Shown piece after piece: positions 23,838-33,638 of a DNA stretch of 64,000 bases (the first letter of the stretch is position 1; every line of letters begins with the position of its first letter). Location of the stretch: the NCBI RefSeq assembly GCF_024294785.1, contig NZ_JANCLT010000006.1, positions 1 through 64,000 of the forward strand. Direction: 5' to 3'. The DNA comes from Ectobacillus ponti (GTDB lineage: Bacteria > Bacillota > Bacilli > Bacillales > Bacillaceae_G). The translations under genes and the position numbers were made by a program. The notes beneath the pieces are model-generated. The model ran no database searches, was not told the DNA's origin, and saw only the letters and a program-made list of their open reading frames with translations.

Positions 23838-24371
23838 TCAGCCCTCCAAGCTTTCTTTTAATAGAACCTTTGCCCGCTTCAAACGGGTTTTTACGGTATT
23901 TTGATTCGCTCCCGTCACATAAGAAATCTCTTTCATGGAAAGATCCTCATAGTAATGCAGGTAGATCACTTCCCTGTAAACGGGGGACAAGCTCATAACA
24001 GCGTGAGCGAGCTGTTCGTGCTCATCTTTGGCAACCACCTGGTTTTCAAACGCTTCTTTCATGCTGGAGACTGCGCCAGCGTGTTCTTCCGATACGAAGA
24101 CATTTTGGTTATACCAGCTTTTGAGGTAATCCCGGCAATGATTGATGGCAATCTGCCACAGCCACGTTTTGAATTTTGCCTTCCCATTATACTGGTGCAG
24201 CTTTTGATAGCATTTAAGAAAAATCTCCTGTGTCAAATCCTCTGCAAGCTCCCGGTTTTGTACATATGAATACACCAGTTCCAGCAGAGCTTGTCCATGC
24301 AACCCCATGGCTTGCGTAATGACAGCTTCGCGGCTATCAGATAGGTGTATATTTGCAATCGCTTCTTCCAT
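23838..24371 (-). CDS. ECF-type RNA polymerase sigma factor
   Basis: A 177-residue sigma-70 family factor with region 2 (LVYSYVQNRELAEDLTQEIFLKCYQ...FKTWLWQIAINHCRDYLK) and region 4 (LSPVYREVIYLHYYEDLSMKEISYVTGANQNTVKTRLKRAK). The ATG at 24371 has AAAGGAG 7-10 nt upstream. A typical ECF promoter, GAAAC-N17-CGTC, precedes it, so it probably drives its own operon. There is no classic anti-sigma gene; the membrane protein two genes downstream, or the PadR protein, might hold that role. Confidence 0.9.
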   Translation of the reverse strand: MEEAIANIHLSDSREAVITQAMGLHGQALLELVYSYVQNRELAEDLTQEIFLKCYQKLHQYNGKAKFKTWLWQIAINHCRDYLKSWYNQNVFVSEEHAGAVSSMKEAFENQVVAKDEHEQLAHAVMSLSPVYREVIYLHYYEDLSMKEISYVTGANQNTVKTRLKRAKVLLKESLEG

Positions 24372-24398
24372 CCTTTCAAACTCCTTTCCATATAATGA

Positions 24399-24424
24399 GA
24401 CGATTCCCGAAGTCATTTAGTTTC
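24399..24424 (-). promoter_or_regulatory. ECF-type autoregulatory promoter
   Basis: On the minus strand GAAAC, 17 nt, CGTC; this is the form used by B. subtilis SigM/SigX/SigW-type factors. It lies 28 nt before the sigma gene. Confidence 0.65.
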
Positions 24425-24568
24425 TTATATGTACAAAATGTTAGCATCTTTCTGTTTCATAATCCTATTTCATATAGTTTGAAAAGGAGAGTAGAATAGT
24501 ATCATCGTATATATAATAGAGCATATACTTAAATATGCTTTGAAATAGGGGAAAGAAGGAGAGATGTG

Positions 24569-24748
24569 ATGGAAGGATTTTCTTTCTTTTCTGCATATGC
24601 AATTCTCTGCTTACAACTGGTTCTGTATGTTTTAGGCATCTTTGTAGCCATTCGGATTTTGAGATATTTACATGATAAGAAAGAGCATGATCAACAGGTA
24701 TTGCAGGAATTGCGGAAGATTCGAGAAAGATTGCAAGATGGACAATGA
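24569..24748 (+). CDS. 59-residue membrane protein with helical tail
   Basis: One or two hydrophobic segments (FFSAYAILCLQLVLYVLGIFVAI) followed by a basic/acidic coiled-coil-like tail (YLHDKKEHDQQVLQELRKIRERL). AAGGAGAG lies 6 nt before the ATG; a GTG directly before it is an alternative. It is divergent from the ECF sigma operon. The family is not recognised and no function can be assigned. Confidence 0.6.
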   Translation: MEGFSFFSAYAILCLQLVLYVLGIFVAIRILRYLHDKKEHDQQVLQELRKIRERLQDGQ

Positions 24749-24884
24749 GGAATGAATTCACAGATAATGTCAGCCTATTGTCTCCTTTGTTGTCAAAGAT
24801 TGTGCCGGGATAGCTGATTCCAGCCCTACTTCTTCATGTGATAAAATGTATGAATATTGGGACTATATAGAGAGAAGGTACAGC

Positions 24885-25376
24885 ATGTGTGATAAAATCC
24901 GCAATGCCGTCGATACGGACATTGCACAGGTGCAGTATGTAGCGAAAGCATCTTGGCATGATACATATGAAGGCATCATTCCGATGGAGATTCAAGAAGC
25001 GTTTTTACGCTATGCGTATTCAGATGACATAATGAAGCAACGTATGCAAACCTCTTGTCTGCTCGTTGCGGAGAGAGGGGAACACATTGTTGGCTTTATC
25101 AACCTCTCTTCGCCGGATGAACAAAAGCAAGTGGAACTCTTTGCCCTCTATTTGCTTCCGGGTCAGCAGAGAAAAGGCATAGGTAAGGCCTTGCTGCTTG
25201 CAGCCATACAACGTATGGATGCAAGCAGCCTGTATGTAAACGTGGAAACAGATAATCTCAAGGGACGAAGTTTCTACGAGAAACAAGGCTTTAAAGTGGT
25301 TGATGTGTTTGATGATGATTTTGATGGCCATATCTTAAAAACAACAAGAATGGTGCTGCGTCTGCCCGTAGAATAA
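24885..25376 (+). CDS. GNAT-family N-acetyltransferase
   Basis: A 163-residue GNAT protein: N-terminal block IRNAVDTDIAQVQYVAKASW, central strand VGFINLSSP, acetyl-CoA loop LPGQQRKGIGKALL (the Q/RxxGxG/A motif) and C-terminal VNVETDNLKGRSFYEKQGFKVV. Substrate unknown. GAGAAGG lies 6 nt upstream of the chosen ATG; an ATG 13 codons earlier is less likely because it lacks a ribosome site. Confidence 0.85.
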   Translation: MCDKIRNAVDTDIAQVQYVAKASWHDTYEGIIPMEIQEAFLRYAYSDDIMKQRMQTSCLLVAERGEHIVGFINLSSPDEQKQVELFALYLLPGQQRKGIGKALLLAAIQRMDASSLYVNVETDNLKGRSFYEKQGFKVVDVFDDDFDGHILKTTRMVLRLPVE

Positions 25377-25459
25377 GGACAATTCTGCTGCGGCGTGTGT
25401 CGCAAGCAGAGTAGGATTATAATGAGAAATAAGGAAATGAAAGATAGGGATGCCTGAGG

Positions 25460-26017
25460 ATGCCAAAAGAAAAACGTATGACGCTAGAGGAATATTACGA
25501 GTTCCGCAAATCAACAGATGGTCTGTGGGAGTACATAGATGGAGCAGTGTATATGACTCCATCTCCTTCCACGCAGCATCAACGTATTTCAATGAGATTG
25601 TCCGCCCAACTGTTCAGTTTGCTGCAGGGAACATCCTGCGAAGTGTTTACTGCCCCTTTTGATGTGGAACTGCAAAGCGAAGCAATGGAGGATACAAAGG
25701 TTGTCATTCCTGATATATCGGTGATCTGTGACAAAGCAGGTCTTGGAGAGCAACGATATGTTGGGATTCCGACCTTGATTGTAGAAATTGTTTCCCCTTC
25801 CAACCAAGCGCATGATTTGGTAACAAAGCTGAATGTCTATATGCAATATGGGGTTCGGGAGTATTGGATTGTAAATCCTCTTTTGAACACCATTTTCGTG
25901 TATCTCCTGAATGAAGAGGGCTATTATATCCAAACAACTGCCGTGAAGGACACCGGCATAGCATCCTCTTCTGTGATAGAGGGATTTACGGTATTGGCGG
26001 AAAGTTGTTTTGGATGA
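25460..26017 (+). CDS. Uma2-family (DUF820) PD-(D/E)XK-like endonuclease
   Basis: A 185-residue protein of the Uma2 family, restriction-endonuclease-like folds often expanded in genomes and thought to be linked to mobile DNA. Conserved blocks: MTLEEYYEFRKSTDGLWEYIDGAVYM, the catalytic-type VVIPDISVICDK, PTLIVEIVSPSNQ and the Lys in DLVTKLNVYMQYGVREYWIVNP. Its last 50 nt and the downstream DNA are repeated at 34952-35047, after jetD. No clear ribosome site other than TGAGG directly before the ATG. Role unknown. Confidence 0.82.
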   Translation: MPKEKRMTLEEYYEFRKSTDGLWEYIDGAVYMTPSPSTQHQRISMRLSAQLFSLLQGTSCEVFTAPFDVELQSEAMEDTKVVIPDISVICDKAGLGEQRYVGIPTLIVEIVSPSNQAHDLVTKLNVYMQYGVREYWIVNPLLNTIFVYLLNEEGYYIQTTAVKDTGIASSSVIEGFTVLAESCFG

Positions 26018-26172
26018 CGGCAAGGGAGCCTGCAATGAGGCTCCCTTGTTAGGACACATATCCTTAAGCAAAATTCCGATGTGTTCAACATCATGGATAG
26101 CTTCTCCTGACAATAAAGGAGAAGAGCAGCTGATGGGAGGCCCTGCATCTGGGATGTGCAGGGTCTTTTTTT
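25966..26172 (+). repeat. direct repeat, copy 1: Uma2 tail plus yhbH-tail relic
   Basis: 25966-26060 is the end of the Uma2 gene with its 3' flank. 26063-26172 is a decayed copy of the last about 75 nt of yhbH and its terminator (CCGATGTGTTCAAC, then GAGAAGAGCAG.TGATGGGAG and the CCCTGCA hairpin at 26141-26172). The same compound order recurs at 34952-35112. Confidence 0.75.
26141..26172 (+). terminator. terminator copied from yhbH
   Basis: CCCTGCA and TGCAGGG pair and are followed by TCTTTTTTTG; homologous to the hairpin at 21559. Confidence 0.75.
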
Positions 26173-26216
26173 GTGGGAGGCTTGAAGAAACAATGCCTTC
26201 ATAGCCGACAGGGTAT

Positions 26217-26627
26217 TCAGCCCGTATATGAATGACTTAGATTGAGTTGCCACGAAACCCCAAAACGGTCATTTAGCCAGCCAAATTTTTTACTGAAGCC
26301 ATAATCTCCTATTGGCATAAGCACTTGTCCGCCGTCGCTCAGCTGCTGATACAGATTGTTAAGCTCTTCTTCAGTAGTACAAGTAACAAATATAGAGAAG
26401 GAAGGTGTGAAGGAAAATGGATGTTTTATATTGCTGTCGATGCACATAAATTCTTGACCTTTTAAGGTGAAAGTAGCCTGCATGACAGTTCCTTCATCCC
26501 CGTTTTCATTTGCGCCATATCGCACGATATTGGTAATTGCTGAATCTTCAACCAGGGACGTGTAGAAATTCATTGCTTCTTCTGCTTTTCCATCTTGGAA
26601 CATTAAGAATGGTGTGACTTTCTCCAT
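26217..26627 (-). CDS. VOC-superfamily (PhnB-like) protein
   Basis: A 136-residue protein with paired beta-alpha-beta-beta-beta modules of the vicinal-oxygen-chelate fold; the start KVTPFLMFQDGKAEEAMNFYTSL, the middle QEFMCIDSN and the end FGWLNDRFGVSWQLNL are typical of the PhnB / 3-demethylubiquinone-9 methyltransferase-like group, which has no settled reaction. GAGGAGG lies 9 nt before the ATG. It lies between the yhbH-tail relic and the Wadjet genes, on the opposite strand. Confidence 0.85.
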   Translation of the reverse strand: MEKVTPFLMFQDGKAEEAMNFYTSLVEDSAITNIVRYGANENGDEGTVMQATFTLKGQEFMCIDSNIKHPFSFTPSFSIFVTCTTEEELNNLYQQLSDGGQVLMPIGDYGFSKKFGWLNDRFGVSWQLNLSHSYTG

Positions 26628-26885
26628 ATTTATAGGCCTCCTCATTCAATTGTTTGACAAGTCTAATTTTAGTATACATGCAAAAGAGTTGGTATAGTTA
26701 AGAAAAATGTAAGAGCTGCATAATAGCTTCGCTAGCACCTTTGTTTATTCTAGGCTGTTTTCGTAGAGGCTGCTGCTTTTGGCACCCGCAGGTATTTTCC
26801 AATTTTATCAATTGGTATTTTTATTCCATATTTACATATGTATGCTTTACAATTAAGAGGTAAGAAGGAAAGAGGATGGTGCAGG

Positions 26886-28373
26886 ATGGATGTAACCATG
26901 AAAAAAATTATTGAGGCAAGCTATTTGACTGCCGATTCTGCAGCACATTATCGGACGATACTGCGATACTTCTATCAGCAGCATGAGAGAATGCGTGATT
27001 ATATTGCGCCGGAGGAAATTCTGGAGCACATGCGTTCCATCTCAACCTTTGCCGATTATGAAGAAGCGCAGCTGCATCAGCAGCTGGCCCAGCTGGTGAA
27101 GTGGAACAATCTCACGGCCCGGCAGGATATGACGAATGCGAAAAGCATTGAAGAATATAAGAAAAAAAGATTTCGGTATCAATGTACGCCGTACACTGTT
27201 GAAATTGAAAGAATGCTGATTCAGCTGGAGCGGATGAGCGACAACTTCCAGGGTTCATTGGAGCGGTCGCAATTTGAGCGTTTGCTTCAGGCGCTCACTG
27301 CCTTGCAGGGGGAGCTGCAGGGGGAATTGTCCCGGCCGGCTGAAGAGTATAAGCGGATGTGGGAGGACGTATTCCGCTATTTTCAGTCCATTCGGACAAG
27401 CACGGCTGACTATATTGCCTACATCAACAGTGAACGTACGGACCAGCGCATGCAAACAGAGGCGTTTCTTGTATACAAAAGCCGTTTTACGGCATATTTG
27501 CGGGATTTCATTGTGTCTTTGCAGAAAACAGCCCTGCAAATTCAGCAGGTTCTGCAGGACGTGTCGTCTGTCCAACTAGGCAGCTATTTTCAAAAGCTGC
27601 TAGAGCATGAGGAGTCCATTCCCCGGCTGGAGGATGCTCCTTTTCCAAAGGAACAGTTGCTTTCGGAGTATGACGGGTACTGGTCTTCTCTTCGGGGCTG
27701 GTTCCTTGGCTTTGCCGGCCAGCAGAGTGAGCTTGATATTTTGCAGCGGCAAACGAATGAAGTTATCCGCCGCATGACCAGATATGTACAGCGAGTCGGG
27801 GAACGGCATCAGCATTTTCGCAGCCGGAAAAAAGACTACTTGCATTTAGCAAAATGGTTTGCAGAAAGCGAAAGCATGGAGGAAGCGCACCAAATTTCTT
27901 CTATTGTATTTGGACTGACAACCGTGCGGCATTTGCATGTAGAGCAGGGAACGACAGACAACCTTCATGCGGACCCATGGGAGGAGAAGCCGTCGCTCTT
28001 GACGATTAAACCGAGAACGGTACACTACCGGGAAAAGACAAAGCCGGGGGCCTTCAGTTTGCAGAAAGAGAAAAGGGAGCAGCAACGAAAGCAATATTTG
28101 GCGGAACGGCAGCAGGAGAAGCAGCTGATTGAGGCATATATGGACCAAGGCGTAATTCAGCTTTCTTCCTTGCCGGCAGTGGAGCCGTTTGTCCGAAAGA
28201 CATTGCTCGGCTGGATCGGCAAATCCGTTACAGCCAAAGACAGCATCGTGAAGACGGACTACGGCTTTCTTGTCAAAGTCATGCTGGATCCGGAAAAGAG
28301 TATAACGCTGAAGGCGGAAGATGGAGATTTGGTTATGCCGGATGCGGTGTTTGAATTTGCTGAAGTGAGGTGA
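26886..28373 (+). CDS. jetA: Wadjet type II component JetA (DUF2397/TIGR02677)
   Basis: A 495-residue protein with the TIGR02677 start (SAAHYRTILRYFYQQHERMRDYIAPEEI) and a mostly helical body ending in winged-helix-like strands; it corresponds to the kleisin (MukF-like) subunit of Wadjet. Wadjet complexes detect and cleave circular plasmid DNA after loop extrusion. Stop codon and jetB start overlap by 4 nt (GTGA), and jetB-jetC-jetD follow with overlaps, so the four genes form one operon. Start chosen at 26886 with GAGG 10 nt upstream; an ATG 12 nt later is possible. No obvious promoter is visible in the 258 nt upstream. Confidence 0.9.
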   Translation: MDVTMKKIIEASYLTADSAAHYRTILRYFYQQHERMRDYIAPEEILEHMRSISTFADYEEAQLHQQLAQLVKWNNLTARQDMTNAKSIEEYKKKRFRYQCTPYTVEIERMLIQLERMSDNFQGSLERSQFERLLQALTALQGELQGELSRPAEEYKRMWEDVFRYFQSIRTSTADYIAYINSERTDQRMQTEAFLVYKSRFTAYLRDFIVSLQKTALQIQQVLQDVSSVQLGSYFQKLLEHEESIPRLEDAPFPKEQLLSEYDGYWSSLRGWFLGFAGQQSELDILQRQTNEVIRRMTRYVQRVGERHQHFRSRKKDYLHLAKWFAESESMEEAHQISSIVFGLTTVRHLHVEQGTTDNLHADPWEEKPSLLTIKPRTVHYREKTKPGAFSLQKEKREQQRKQYLAERQQEKQLIEAYMDQGVIQLSSLPAVEPFVRKTLLGWIGKSVTAKDSIVKTDYGFLVKVMLDPEKSITLKAEDGDLVMPDAVFEFAEVR

Positions 28374-29536
28374 GGGTGTTGGAAGCAGGGCAGTTGTTTG
28401 ATGAAAAAGCAAAGCAGGGCTTGGAGCTGTTGCTGCATCACTATTGGATTCTAAGAGCAAAGCAGCCGGAATGGTATCAGCTCATCCGTGAACGGGAGAA
28501 GGTGCTGCGCAGGTATATCAGTGATAAGTTTGGCCTGCGCCTCATTGTGCATCAGTATTTTATTAAGCTGGAGAAAATTCCGGTCGAGCCGGAGGGCTGG
28601 ATGGGAATTCAAGATTTTCAGGAGCAGATGGACTATGCTATTTTCTGCTGCGCCTTGTCCTTTTTGGAAGGGAAAGCGGTGGAGGAGCAGTTCTTGCTTT
28701 CTGAGCTGTGCCAGGATTTGCAGGGAGATTATCCGGGAGAGCTTCCGCTTGATTGGACGCTGTATACGCATCGAAAGTCGCTGATCCGCGTCATGAAGGT
28801 TTTGCTGGATTTTCAGCTTATCCGGGTGGTTGATGGCGATATCGCCCGGTTTGACCATAATGAGGAGCAGGAGGTGCTGTACGAAGCAACGGTATACAGC
28901 CGATATTTCATGAGAACCTACCCGGATGACTTTTCCGCCTACCGGCATTGGGAAGAGCTGCTGGAAAGTGATTGGAAGATGAATCAAGAGGATGAGCGCC
29001 GCAAGCGGGTGTACCGCAAGCTGTTTTTCTCACCGGGGCTGCAGCGCGGGGAGCAGCAGGACTTGGATTTTCACTATATCCGCAATTTCCGGAACCGGTT
29101 ATCTGAAGATATTGAGGAGCATAGCGACTATACACTCCATATCTACAAAAATACGGCTTTCCTGTCTACGGCTGAACCGCGGCAATACCATAAGGTGTTT
29201 CCGACCAACCAGGCAGTATCAGATTTGATTTTGCAGCTTTCCTGGTATATGCATCAGCAGCCGGAGCGGTTTCAGCCGAATGAGTCGGGACAGGTGCTGC
29301 TGACGAAAAGCGAGTTCGAACGAATGGTGGAAGAGCTTCGCCAGCAATTTCAGCAGGGCTGGTCCAAGGCATTCCGGGAGAAGAGCGTGTCTGCCGTTTG
29401 TGCAGATATGCTGGGGGAGATGAAATACTGGATGATGGCAGAAGCCGATGAGGCATTCATTCGTATCCGGCCGCTTGCGGGCGTGCTGGCCGGCCAGTAT
29501 CCAAAGGATTTTCAGGAGGGGACAGCAAATGAGTAA
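28370..29536 (+). CDS. jetB: Wadjet type II component JetB (DUF2398/TIGR02678)
   Basis: A 388-residue helical/winged-helix protein, the MukE (KITE-like) subunit of the Wadjet SMC complex. Typical blocks are LLHHYWILRAKQPEWYQLIREREKVLRRYISDKFG, QDFQEQMDYAIFCCALSFLE and EAVVYSRYF-like YEATVYSRYFM. It starts within the jetA stop codon (GTG; alternatives GTG 28376 and TTG 28379) and its stop overlaps the start of jetC by 8 nt. Confidence 0.9.
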   Translation: MRVLEAGQLFDEKAKQGLELLLHHYWILRAKQPEWYQLIREREKVLRRYISDKFGLRLIVHQYFIKLEKIPVEPEGWMGIQDFQEQMDYAIFCCALSFLEGKAVEEQFLLSELCQDLQGDYPGELPLDWTLYTHRKSLIRVMKVLLDFQLIRVVDGDIARFDHNEEQEVLYEATVYSRYFMRTYPDDFSAYRHWEELLESDWKMNQEDERRKRVYRKLFFSPGLQRGEQQDLDFHYIRNFRNRLSEDIEEHSDYTLHIYKNTAFLSTAEPRQYHKVFPTNQAVSDLILQLSWYMHQQPERFQPNESGQVLLTKSEFERMVEELRQQFQQGWSKAFREKSVSAVCADMLGEMKYWMMAEADEAFIRIRPLAGVLAGQYPKDFQEGTANE

Positions 29537-32500
29537 TGGCAAATGGGTGATGAATCGGGCAGGGCTCGTGAATTTCTGGTACTATACCGAAGAAACATTT
29601 CAGTTTTCCGATGGAAAGCTGCTGCTGCGAGGAACAAACGGCTCGGGGAAATCTGTTACGATGCAGAGCTTTTTGCCGGTGCTCTTGGATGGAAAGAAAT
29701 CGGCAGACCGGCTGGACCCTTTTGGCTCCAAGGCCCGTAAAATGGAGGACTATTTGCTTGGCGAGAAAGAGGTGGTGGACCGGGATGAGCGGACGGGCTA
29801 CTTATTTCTGGAATATAAGCAAAAAGGCATGGACCGGTATATAACGACAGGCATCGGCATGCAGGCGCGGCGGAACAAGGGAATCAAGTCCTGGTACTTT
29901 GTCGTGACGGATAATCGCCGGATTGGCGGGGAGCTGCAGCTGACGCAGGAGCATTTGGGAGACCGTGTTCCGCTGTCCCAAAAGGAATTGGAGAACCGGA
30001 TCGGCGCCGGCGGCTATGTTGTGGACTCACAGCAGGAATATATGGAGCTGGTGAACAAGTACGTGTTTGGCTTCTCGTCTTCGGAAGCATATGAGGATCT
30101 CATCAAGCTGTTGATTCAGCTGCGGAGCCCCAAGCTTTCCAAGGACTTCAAGCCGACCGTTATTTATGAAATTTTGGAGTCCGCGCTGCCGCCCTTAACT
30201 GACGATGAACTGCGGCATTTATCGGACACGATTGAAAGCTTGGATCAGACGCAGCAGCAGATGGAGCAATTGGAGCGTGAGTATAGCTCCATTCAAAGGC
30301 TGGTCAAGCAGTATGACGCGTACAACCAGTATGTGCTGGCTGAACGTGCTGATGGCTGGCAAAAGGCAATTGAGAAATACAATGCAGCAGTGGAGCAGGC
30401 GGGCAGGCGGCAGCAGCAAGAGCGGGAACTGGCTGCCGCCATTGCCCGGCTGGAAATCGAAAAGCAAAGCTGCTTGGCGGAGAAAGTGCTGGCTGAGGAG
30501 CAGAAGGAACGATTACAAAAGCACGAGGTATGGGATTTAGAAGGAGAGCGGAAGAAGAAGGAGGAACGCCTTCAGGAGCTGGCAAGGCAGGTCCAATCCA
30601 TCCAAAGCAAATGGGATAAAAAGCATGGGCAGTATAAGGAGGCCCTGCAAAAGCAGCAGAAGGCGGAGGAGCAGCTGACAGAGGCCGAGCGGAAGCAGGA
30701 GGAGCTGCTTGACGAGCTTGCTTACAGGGCGGAGGAAGCTGACTTTTCCCAGCATGAGGTGAATTTGGCCGATTTCACCCGCCAAGGAAAGCAAGTTTTC
30801 CATTTCTCGGTGTGGCAGAAGGAAGCGAGGGAGCATGAGCAGCGGCTGGCTGTCCTGAGGCAGCTGATTGAGCAGCGGGGGCGGGCACAGGCGGAGTATA
30901 GCAGAGTGCAAGCTGATGTATCTGGAAAGAAGGGAGAGGTGGATAAGCTGAAGCAGGAGCTGCAGCATCTGGATGGCTGGTTTACAGAGCAGCGGCAGCA
31001 GCTGGAGCAGCAGGTGTTCGCTTGGATCAAGCAGCATCCTTCTCTTTCCTTTTCCAGCACGCAGCTCCAGCATATCGCCCGTTCTCTAGAAGGATTGTAT
31101 GAGGAAAACTCATATGAAGAGGTGCGGGACATTCTCGTTGGAGCGATTCAAGATTACGTACTGCGTGTAGAGGCCGAGCTGCAGGGGATAAACGGCCGGA
31201 TACAGGGGAAAAAGCAGGAGCTGCAGGCGGCCGGGGAGGAGCTGCAGCATTGGAAAACACTGAAGCTGTCGAACCCGGAGCGGGCAGCGGCAACCGAAGT
31301 CTCCCGCCGGCAGCTGATGGAGAAGGGCCGAGCTTATCTGCCATTTTATGCCGCTGTCGAATTCCGTGCTCATGTGAAGGAAGAGCAGCGAAACCGATTG
31401 GAGGCAGTGCTGAAGCAAGTCGGGATTCTGGACAGTTTGCTTGTGGACCACCCCCTGGTGCCGCTGCATGACCGTCTCATCCAGCCGGATCCAGTCGCAT
31501 TTGGCTATACATTAGCGGATTATTTGGAGCCGGACGTAGATGAAAATAGTACAATCCCGGCAGCGCTTGTGGATGAAGTGCTGCGCAGTGTTCCTGTGGA
31601 CCAGGATGGGAGGAGCTTCCGGATTGATGCAGATGGAACATATGCGATTGGATGCATGGTTGGACATGCACCGGAGGAAGGCGCGGCAAAATATATCGGC
31701 CGCTCTTCCCGCAAGCGGCACCAGCTTGAGATGATACAAGAATGTGAGGCGCGGATGGAACGGCTGCAAGCAGACAAGCTTCTTCTGCAGCAGCAGGCAG
31801 AAGCTTGTCAGAAAGAGCTGGAACAGACGGCAGAGTGGCGTAAAGCCATCCCAGGCGATAAGGATTTGCTGAGCATAGACAGGGAGATAGTGCAAACAAA
31901 GGACAGGCTGACGCAGCGGGAGGCTGATTTAGCGAAGCTGGAAGAACAGTGGAAGAGGATATATGAACAGCTGCAGAAGCTGCAGTTGGACATTCATCAG
32001 CAAGGGAGCAGCCTGGGCTTGGAATTGACAGCGGAAGTGCTCGGGCAAGCTGCTGAAGCCATGAGAGAATATCAGGATGAGTTGCATGAGCTGCAGCGGA
32101 CGGTCCAGGCATATGTACATGTGCGAGAGAGAATTCAACAGCTGCGGGAAGGCACCCGGGAGCTGGAAGAAGAGCTGGACGAAATGAAGGGCGAGCAAAA
32201 CAGCAGAGAAGCTGAGCTGGAAAAGGAGAAGGGCAATCTTGCCGCGATCGAGCAGCAGCTGAAGCTAAAAGGCGTTGAGGAAATCCGGCTGCAAATTCGG
32301 GAGGTGCAGAATAGACTGCAGCAGGCTGCCTCCAGAATTGATGAGATTACCGGAGAGCTGCCGCAAAAGAAAGCAGATCATCGGACATGTCAGGAAAAGC
32401 TGGAGAGCTTGGAGACGCAGGTTTCCTTTTGGCGGAATATGGCCGGACAGTGGGAGCAGATGGTGCAGCGGGAGGCGGCGCGCGGGTTCGTTGCAGTGGG

Positions 32501-33638
32501 GGAGCTGAATCCTGATATGGTCACTGCCCAGTTTGGCGGCATGCTTACAAAACATGACCGCTCCAAGCTGCAGGAGCAGCTGACCAAGACCTTCTTACAA
32601 GAGCAGCCTTCCTTGACGGAGTATCGGATGTTTGAACACTCGGAAGACTTCGAGCAGCCGGATTGGTTTTCGCAGGAATGGGATGAGGCATTGCGGCCTT
32701 TTATCAGCGAATGGAAGCAGTTCAGAAGCCGCAGACTCATTCAAATGGAATACAAGGGACAGCGTGTCACGCCTTACCTTGTGGCGAAATCGCTGCAGCA
32801 GGAGCTGGAGGAGCAGAAAAGCTGGTTTGATGAGCAGGACCGGCAGTTGTATGAGGATATCATGGTCAATACGGTCGGGGTCATCCTGCGCCGCCGGATT
32901 CAGCGTGCTGAAAAGTGGGTGCGGGATATGGACAAAATTATGGCGAGCCGGAACAGCTCGTCCGGGCTGACCTTCTCGATTGCATGGAAGCCGCGGACCG
33001 CTGAGGCGGAGCAGGAACTCGACACAAAAGAGCTTGTACAGCTTTTGCAGCGCAACAGCAAATTCCTGCAGGAGGAGGACTTAAACCGCATTACCAAGCA
33101 CTTTCAGTCGAGAATTACCAAGGCAAAGGAATTCATTCAGCTGCGCAATGAAGGGACCACGCTGCATCAAGTGTTGAAGGAAGTGCTGGACTACCGCAAA
33201 TGGTTCTCCTTTGTTTTATCCTACAAGCGGGTGAACGAACCGAAGCGGGAGTTGACCAACAATGCCTTCTTCAAGTTCAGCGGCGGGGAGAAGGCGATGG
33301 CGATGTATATTCCATTGTTCACGGCGGCCTATTCCCGTTATCAGGAAGCGGCAGATATGGCGCCGTACATCATCACCTTGGATGAGGCCTTTGCAGGAGT
33401 AGATGAAAACAACATCCGGGATATGTTTGAGGTCGTGGAGGAGCTGCAATTTGACTATATGATGAACTCACAGGCGTTATGGGGCGATTACGATACCATT
33501 TCCAGCTTGGCCATTTATGAATTGGTCCGGCCGAAGAATGCCGACTTTGTCACCGTCATCCCGTACTATTGGAACGGGAAACGGCGGGGCTTTGTGGCGG
33601 ACATGGCGCAAATGGAGGAGCTGGCTGCCCATGAATGA
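29529..33638 (+). CDS. jetC: Wadjet type II component JetC (MukB-like SMC ATPase, TIGR02680)
   Basis: A 1,369-residue SMC-type motor. The N-terminal head has Walker A GTNGSGKS (residues 35-42); two long coiled-coil arms rich in Glu, Gln, Lys and Leu flank a compact central region without a canonical hinge; the C-terminal head has the ABC signature FSGGEKAMAM (about 1248) and Walker B IITLDEAFAGVDE (about 1281). It extrudes DNA loops with JetA and JetB. The ATG at 29529 has GGAGGGG 7-8 nt upstream and overlaps jetB by 8 nt; the stop overlaps jetD by 8 nt. Confidence 0.93.
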   Translation: MSNGKWVMNRAGLVNFWYYTEETFQFSDGKLLLRGTNGSGKSVTMQSFLPVLLDGKKSADRLDPFGSKARKMEDYLLGEKEVVDRDERTGYLFLEYKQKGMDRYITTGIGMQARRNKGIKSWYFVVTDNRRIGGELQLTQEHLGDRVPLSQKELENRIGAGGYVVDSQQEYMELVNKYVFGFSSSEAYEDLIKLLIQLRSPKLSKDFKPTVIYEILESALPPLTDDELRHLSDTIESLDQTQQQMEQLEREYSSIQRLVKQYDAYNQYVLAERADGWQKAIEKYNAAVEQAGRRQQQERELAAAIARLEIEKQSCLAEKVLAEEQKERLQKHEVWDLEGERKKKEERLQELARQVQSIQSKWDKKHGQYKEALQKQQKAEEQLTEAERKQEELLDELAYRAEEADFSQHEVNLADFTRQGKQVFHFSVWQKEAREHEQRLAVLRQLIEQRGRAQAEYSRVQADVSGKKGEVDKLKQELQHLDGWFTEQRQQLEQQVFAWIKQHPSLSFSSTQLQHIARSLEGLYEENSYEEVRDILVGAIQDYVLRVEAELQGINGRIQGKKQELQAAGEELQHWKTLKLSNPERAAATEVSRRQLMEKGRAYLPFYAAVEFRAHVKEEQRNRLEAVLKQVGILDSLLVDHPLVPLHDRLIQPDPVAFGYTLADYLEPDVDENSTIPAALVDEVLRSVPVDQDGRSFRIDADGTYAIGCMVGHAPEEGAAKYIGRSSRKRHQLEMIQECEARMERLQADKLLLQQQAEACQKELEQTAEWRKAIPGDKDLLSIDREIVQTKDRLTQREADLAKLEEQWKRIYEQLQKLQLDIHQQGSSLGLELTAEVLGQAAEAMREYQDELHELQRTVQAYVHVRERIQQLREGTRELEEELDEMKGEQNSREAELEKEKGNLAAIEQQLKLKGVEEIRLQIREVQNRLQQAASRIDEITGELPQKKADHRTCQEKLESLETQVSFWRNMAGQWEQMVQREAARGFVAVGELNPDMVTAQFGGMLTKHDRSKLQEQLTKTFLQEQPSLTEYRMFEHSEDFEQPDWFSQEWDEALRPFISEWKQFRSRRLIQMEYKGQRVTPYLVAKSLQQELEEQKSWFDEQDRQLYEDIMVNTVGVILRRRIQRAEKWVRDMDKIMASRNSSSGLTFSIAWKPRTAEAEQELDTKELVQLLQRNSKFLQEEDLNRITKHFQSRITKAKEFIQLRNEGTTLHQVLKEVLDYRKWFSFVLSYKRVNEPKRELTNNAFFKFSGGEKAMAMYIPLFTAAYSRYQEAADMAPYIITLDEAFAGVDENNIRDMFEVVEELQFDYMMNSQALWGDYDTISSLAIYELVRPKNADFVTVIPYYWNGKRRGFVADMAQMEELAAHE

